From: Novosphingobium umbonatum
Lineage (GTDB): Bacteria; Pseudomonadota; Alphaproteobacteria; Sphingomonadales; Sphingomonadaceae
Direction: 5' to 3'
Assembly (NCBI RefSeq): GCF_004005905.1
Contig: NZ_SACO01000011.1
Coordinates: forward strand, 1 to 64,000
Length of the DNA: 64,000 bases
This document shows positions 60,416 through 64,000 of this stretch, piece by piece. The first letter of the stretch is position 1. Each line of letters starts with the position of its first letter. The notes below the pieces were generated by a model. That model saw nothing but the letters and a program-made list of their open reading frames with translations, was not told where the DNA came from and ran no database searches. Both the position numbers and the translations under genes were made by a program.

Positions 60416-63109
60416 ATGTTCGGCAAATTGGCCAAGGCATTCTTCGGCTCGTCCAACGACCGTTACGTTAAATCGCTTGATAAGCTCGTGCGTCAGATCG
60501 CCGCTTATGAAGACCAGCTTCAGGGCATGAGCGACGAGGAATTGCGCGACATGACCGGCAAATTCCGCGAGGAACTGGCGGGCGGGCGCAAGCTGGATGA
60601 TCTGTTGCCCGAAGCCTTTGCCGTGGTGCGCGAAGCGTCCAAGCGCTGCATGGGCATGCGCCATTTCGATGTGCAGATGATCGGCGGCATCGTGCTGCAC
60701 CGTGGCGAAATCGCCGAAATGCGCACCGGTGAAGGCAAGACGCTGGTGGCAACGCTGGCGGTTTACCTCAACGCTCTGGAAGGCAAGGGCGTGCATGTGG
60801 TGACGGTGAACGACTATCTGGCCAAGCGTGACGCGGAACAGATGGGCGTTCTGTATAATTTCCTCGGCCTGACCGTGGGCGTGATCGTGCCTAATCTGAA
60901 CGAGGACGAACGCCGTCACGCCTATAATTGCGACATCACCTATGCCACCAACAATGAGCTGGGTTTTGATTATCTGCGCGACAATATGAAGTCGGAACGC
61001 AGCCAGATGGTCCATCGCCCGTTCCATTACGCGATTGTGGACGAGGTCGATTCGATCCTGATCGACGAGGCGCGCACGCCTTTGATCATTTCCGGCCCCA
61101 CCGATGACAAGAGCGATGAATATGTCGCCGTCGACGCGGTGGTGAAGCAACTCATCACGGACGAGACCACGTTTGAGGCCGATGAAAAGTCGAAGAATGT
61201 CACGCTGACCGAGGATGGCGTGGAAAAGGCCGAGCGCCTGCTGGAATCGGCTGGCCTGCTGCATGGCAGCAACCTGTATGACATTGAAAACACCCAGATC
61301 GTGCATCATCTCGATCAGGCGATGAAGGCCAATGTCATGTTCCGCCGCGATATTGATTATATCGTGAAGGACGGCAAGGTGGTGATCATTGACGAATTCA
61401 CCGGCCGTATGATGGATGGCCGCCGCTGGTCCAATGGTCTGCATCAGGCGGTGGAGGCCAAGGAAGGGGTCAAGATCGAGCCTGAAAACCAGACCATGGC
61501 CTCGATCACCTTCCAGAACTATTTCCGCATGTATCCCAAGCTTTCGGGCATGACCGGCACCGCCGCGACCGAAGCGCCGGAATTCTTTGACATTTACAAG
61601 ATGAATGTCGTGACCATCCCCACCAATGTGCCGGTGCAGCGCATTGACGAAGAGGATGAGTTCTACAAGAACACCAACGACAAATTCGCCGCCATCGCCA
61701 AGCTGATCCGCGAAAAATATGAAAGCGGGCAGCCGGTGCTGGTGGGCACGGTGTCGATTGAAAAATCCGAATTGCTCAGCGAATTCCTGACCAAGGAAGG
61801 GGTGAAGCATAATGTGCTCAACGCCCGTTTCCACGAGATGGAAGCCCATATCGTGGCGCAGGCGGGCCGTCTGGGCGCGGTGACCATTGCCACCAATATG
61901 GCCGGTCGCGGCACCGACATCAAATTGGGCGGCAATCTGGAATTCCGTATCGAGGATGAATTGCGCGATATGCCCGAAGGGGCCGAGCGCGACGCCAAGA
62001 TCGCCGAGTTCAAGGCCGAGATCGATGCGGAGAAGGAAAAGGTGCTGGCTGCCGGTGGCCTTTGCGTGATCGGCACCGAGCGCCACGAAAGCCGCCGCAT
62101 CGACAACCAGCTGCGCGGCCGTTCGGGCCGTCAGGGCGACCCCGGCCTGTCGAAATTCTACCTCTGCCTGGAGGATGACCTGCTGCGCATTTTTGGCCCC
62201 GACACTCTGTTCGCGCGCATGATGAACAGCAATCTGGCCGATGGCGAGGCGATCGGCAGCAAATGGCTGAGCAAGGCGATCGAGACCGCGCAGAAGAAGG
62301 TGGAAGCCCGCAATTACGACCAGCGCAAGCAGGTGGTGGAATATGATGACGTGATGAACGACCAGCGCAAGGTCATCTATGACCAGCGCGCCGACATCAT
62401 GGATGCCGAGGTGATGGATGAAGTGGTGGCCGAAATGCGCCATGACACGATCAACGCCATGGTCAGCACCGCTTGCCCCGCCGGCACCTATCCCGAAGTG
62501 TGGGATGTGGATGGCCTTGCCGAAAATGTCCGCACGACCTTGGGCTTTGACGCGCCCTTGGGCGAATGGCTGGCGCAGGACGGCATCGAGCCGGAAACGC
62601 TGGAAGAACGTCTGGTGGAAATGGCCGACGCGCATATGGCCGACAAGCTGTCGCGCAATGACCCCGAAATCTGGCGTCAGGTGGAAAAGAGCGTGATGCT
62701 CGAACGCCTCGACCATTACTGGAAAGAGCATCTGGCCACGCTGGATGCGCTGCGTCAGGTGGTGTTCCTGCGCGCCTATGCGCAAAAGACGCCGATCAAT
62801 GAATATAAGCAGGAAGCCTTTGGCCTGTTCGAGCGCATGATCGACCATATCCGCAATGATGTGACCCGCATCCTGTGCACCGCCGAATTGCAATTCGCCC
62901 AGCCGCAGCCGCAGCCCGAATTGCCGCAATTGCCCGATTTCCTCACCACGGGTGCCTTTACGCCTTCGGGCAATGCCTATGGCGGTGAGCAAACCTTTGC
63001 CGCCCCGCCTGTGCCCAGCACCGATATCGACCCCAACATCCCCCGCAACGCGCCTTGCCCTTGCGGTTCGGGCCAGAAATACAAGCATTGCCACGGCGCT
63101 GTGGTGTAA
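60416..63109 (+). CDS. secA: Preprotein translocase ATPase SecA
   Basis: An 897-aa motor that drives Sec-dependent export through SecYEG. The Walker A MRTGEGKT (102-109), the DEAD-type [27 protein letters not shown] and the [11 protein letters not shown] helicase motifs are all present, with the preprotein cross-linking domain in between. The C-terminus carries the zinc/SecB-binding cluster [14 protein letters not shown]. The length is normal for alphaproteobacteria. The start at 60416 follows a clear leader, and a terminator follows the stop. Confidence 0.97.
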   Translation: MFGKLAKAFFGSSNDRYVKSLDKLVRQIAAYEDQLQGMSDEELRDMTGKFREELAGGRKLDDLLPEAFAVVREASKRCMGMRHFDVQMIGGIVLHRGEIAEMRTGEGKTLVATLAVYLNALEGKGVHVVTVNDYLAKRDAEQMGVLYNFLGLTVGVIVPNLNEDERRHAYNCDITYATNNELGFDYLRDNMKSERSQMVHRPFHYAIVDEVDSILIDEARTPLIISGPTDDKSDEYVAVDAVVKQLITDETTFEADEKSKNVTLTEDGVEKAERLLESAGLLHGSNLYDIENTQIVHHLDQAMKANVMFRRDIDYIVKDGKVVIIDEFTGRMMDGRRWSNGLHQAVEAKEGVKIEPENQTMASITFQNYFRMYPKLSGMTGTAATEAPEFFDIYKMNVVTIPTNVPVQRIDEEDEFYKNTNDKFAAIAKLIREKYESGQPVLVGTVSIEKSELLSEFLTKEGVKHNVLNARFHEMEAHIVAQAGRLGAVTIATNMAGRGTDIKLGGNLEFRIEDELRDMPEGAERDAKIAEFKAEIDAEKEKVLAAGGLCVIGTERHESRRIDNQLRGRSGRQGDPGLSKFYLCLEDDLLRIFGPDTLFARMMNSNLADGEAIGSKWLSKAIETAQKKVEARNYDQRKQVVEYDDVMNDQRKVIYDQRADIMDAEVMDEVVAEMRHDTINAMVSTACPAGTYPEVWDVDGLAENVRTTLGFDAPLGEWLAQDGIEPETLEERLVEMADAHMADKLSRNDPEIWRQVEKSVMLERLDHYWKEHLATLDALRQVVFLRAYAQKTPINEYKQEAFGLFERMIDHIRNDVTRILCTAELQFAQPQPQPELPQLPDFLTTGAFTPSGNAYGGEQTFAAPPVPSTDIDPNIPRNAPCPCGSGQKYKHCHGAVV

Positions 63110-63140
63110 ACCACGCGGCCTGAGGGCTGATGGCAAAGGG

Positions 63141-63171
63141 GGCGGGTCTGCGGTTGCGGCCCGCCTTTTTT
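63141..63171 (+). terminator. Terminator of secA
   Basis: An 8-bp stem with one wobble (63141-63148 with 63158-63165) is followed by TTTTTT. Confidence 0.85.
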
Positions 63172-63319
63172 GCGTCTGGTTTCCGGAACTCTGTGGCTAA
63201 CCCCGTTGGTCTACGGAGGAGGTTTAGCAAGCTTTTACTATTGTCTGTTTATTAAAGTGACACTTGCGACAGGTCCGGCTCTCCTTGGCCGTGCGCCGCA
63301 TGGAACAGGTGGAATCAAG

Positions 63320-63988
63320 GTGAATCCTGAAGCTGAACGCCTCGCTGCATCTTCCCCGCCGCCGCCCATGGCGCGTTCGGTGGAGGAATTGCGTGATGCG
63401 CCGCGTTTCACCCTGCTGGTGCGCACGGCGAAACTGGTGGTGGACGGTCAGGAATATCTCTGCGTTCTGCGCGATGCCTCGGCTTCGGGTTGCAAATTGC
63501 GTCTGTTTCACGGCCTGCCCAAGGCCAAGTCCTTTGCGTTGGAAACCAGCAATGGCCAGCGTTACCCGATGGACATGATGTGGGCGCGCGACGACCATGC
63601 CGGTTTCCGCTTTCACGAGATGATCGATGTGCAGGAATTGCTGGCCGACAAGCGCGGGCCCTATGCAAAGCGGCATGTGCGGGTGCGGTTGCAATGCCCG
63701 ATCGTGGTCCATGCCCTGGGGCGGGCCATTCCGGCCGTCTTGCGCGACATTTCCACCGAGGGCGCCAAGATTGATTGTTCGGAACGGATGATGTTGCGGC
63801 AATTGCTCAAGCTGGAAATCCCCGGCTTCCCTCCGACTTTCGGGCGGGTGGCGTGGCGGCAGGTGCCCTATCATGGCCTGTCGTTCGAGAGCGGTTTCCC
63901 GCTGGACCAACTGGCCCATCATTTGAAGGCGATGTATGCCCTTCAGCCGCAGAATGCCGCTGGTGAGGCGCCGCCGCTTCTTTCCTGA
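63320..63988 (+). CDS. Tandem PilZ-domain protein
   Basis: A 222-aa protein with two successive PilZ domains. The first (about 25-110) has RDAPRFTLLVR and LRDASASG, the second (about 112-205) has KRHVRVRLQ and LRDISTEGAK; both keep the DxSxxG element and basic residues, so both could bind cyclic di-GMP. There is no signal or membrane helix. The start is taken as GTG at 63320, which has AGGTGGA upstream; the longer frame from 63170 begins inside the secA terminator. It runs to near the window edge and ends at 63988. Confidence 0.82.
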   Translation: MNPEAERLAASSPPPPMARSVEELRDAPRFTLLVRTAKLVVDGQEYLCVLRDASASGCKLRLFHGLPKAKSFALETSNGQRYPMDMMWARDDHAGFRFHEMIDVQELLADKRGPYAKRHVRVRLQCPIVVHALGRAIPAVLRDISTEGAKIDCSERMMLRQLLKLEIPGFPPTFGRVAWRQVPYHGLSFESGFPLDQLAHHLKAMYALQPQNAAGEAPPLLS

Positions 63989-64000
63989 TCAACGCCACAA

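Noticed and set aside
1..64000. CRISPR arrays, prophage, toxin-antitoxin or restriction systems
   Set aside because: No spaced repeat arrays, integrases, phage structural genes or paired small toxin-like genes were found on either strand.

Overview
The window is a GC-rich chromosomal segment that looks like a sphingomonad (Sphingomonadaceae, most likely Novosphingobium or a close relative; this is inference). The supporting signs are two secreted proteins with the PEPxxWA C-terminal sorting signal, the gene pairings secA/argJ/IMPase and metZ/apaG, and a globin-coupled chemoreceptor. Most of it is a stable core genome with short intergenic gaps. The only clearly mobile piece is the end of an IS21-type element at the left edge, next to a tRNA-Gln gene.

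Layout. 1-655: IS21 istA fragment and tRNA-Gln(UUG). 0.8-6.2 kb: YghU-type GST, ilvE, a tiny 18-codon transcription unit with an exceptionally long Shine-Dalgarno, a lipoprotein, tlyA, tspO and ubiK. 6.6-12.9 kb: PEPxxWA protein, EF-hand protein, recO-leuB, and a convergent pair of a DPM-like GT2/GtrA enzyme and a PMT-type mannosyltransferase. 13-18.6 kb: metZ, a gene of unknown function behind a Fur-like site, apaG, a LysR regulator, 3-hydroxybutyrate dehydrogenase and a MobA-like nucleotidyltransferase. 18.7-22.4 kb: pstSCAB behind a very good Pho box. 22.5-26.4 kb: amn, an exported amidohydrolase, and rpsF-rpsR-rplI.

26.5-33.8 kb: a long coiled-coil protein, a DUF808 membrane protein, a PilZ protein, a globin-coupled chemoreceptor, and divergently a 71-aa plus a 337-aa gene of unknown function, then a second PEPxxWA protein. 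34-39.6 kb: a Mur-ligase-like enzyme, an LD-carboxypeptidase, fabD-fabG and dnaN. 39.6-40.5 kb: a lower-GC island in which a lipoprotein gene interrupted by an in-frame amber codon sits between inverted copies of a roughly 55-bp repeat. 40.5-50 kb: a membrane diguanylate cyclase, a PAS-GGDEF-EAL-PilZ protein, lepA, a polysaccharide deacetylase and a second chemoreceptor. 50-64 kb: ybaK, SGNH hydrolase, peroxiredoxin, prfB overlapping a class A beta-lactamase, a nitronate-monooxygenase-family protein with a C-terminal cysteine cluster, SH3 protein, IMPase, argJ, acyltransferase, secA and a tandem-PilZ protein.

Two themes recur. Cell-envelope functions are frequent (Mur ligase, LD-carboxypeptidase, beta-lactamase, SecA, acyltransferase, mannosyltransferases). 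Cyclic-di-GMP and chemosensory signalling are also frequent (two GGDEF proteins, three PilZ proteins, two chemoreceptors with the same kind of C-terminal tail). The least explained items are the 18-codon unit at 3.2-3.4 kb, the inverted-repeat island at 39.6-40.5 kb, and the unknown genes divergent from the globin chemoreceptor at 31.5-32.9 kb. All calls come from reading the sequence; no database search was run.
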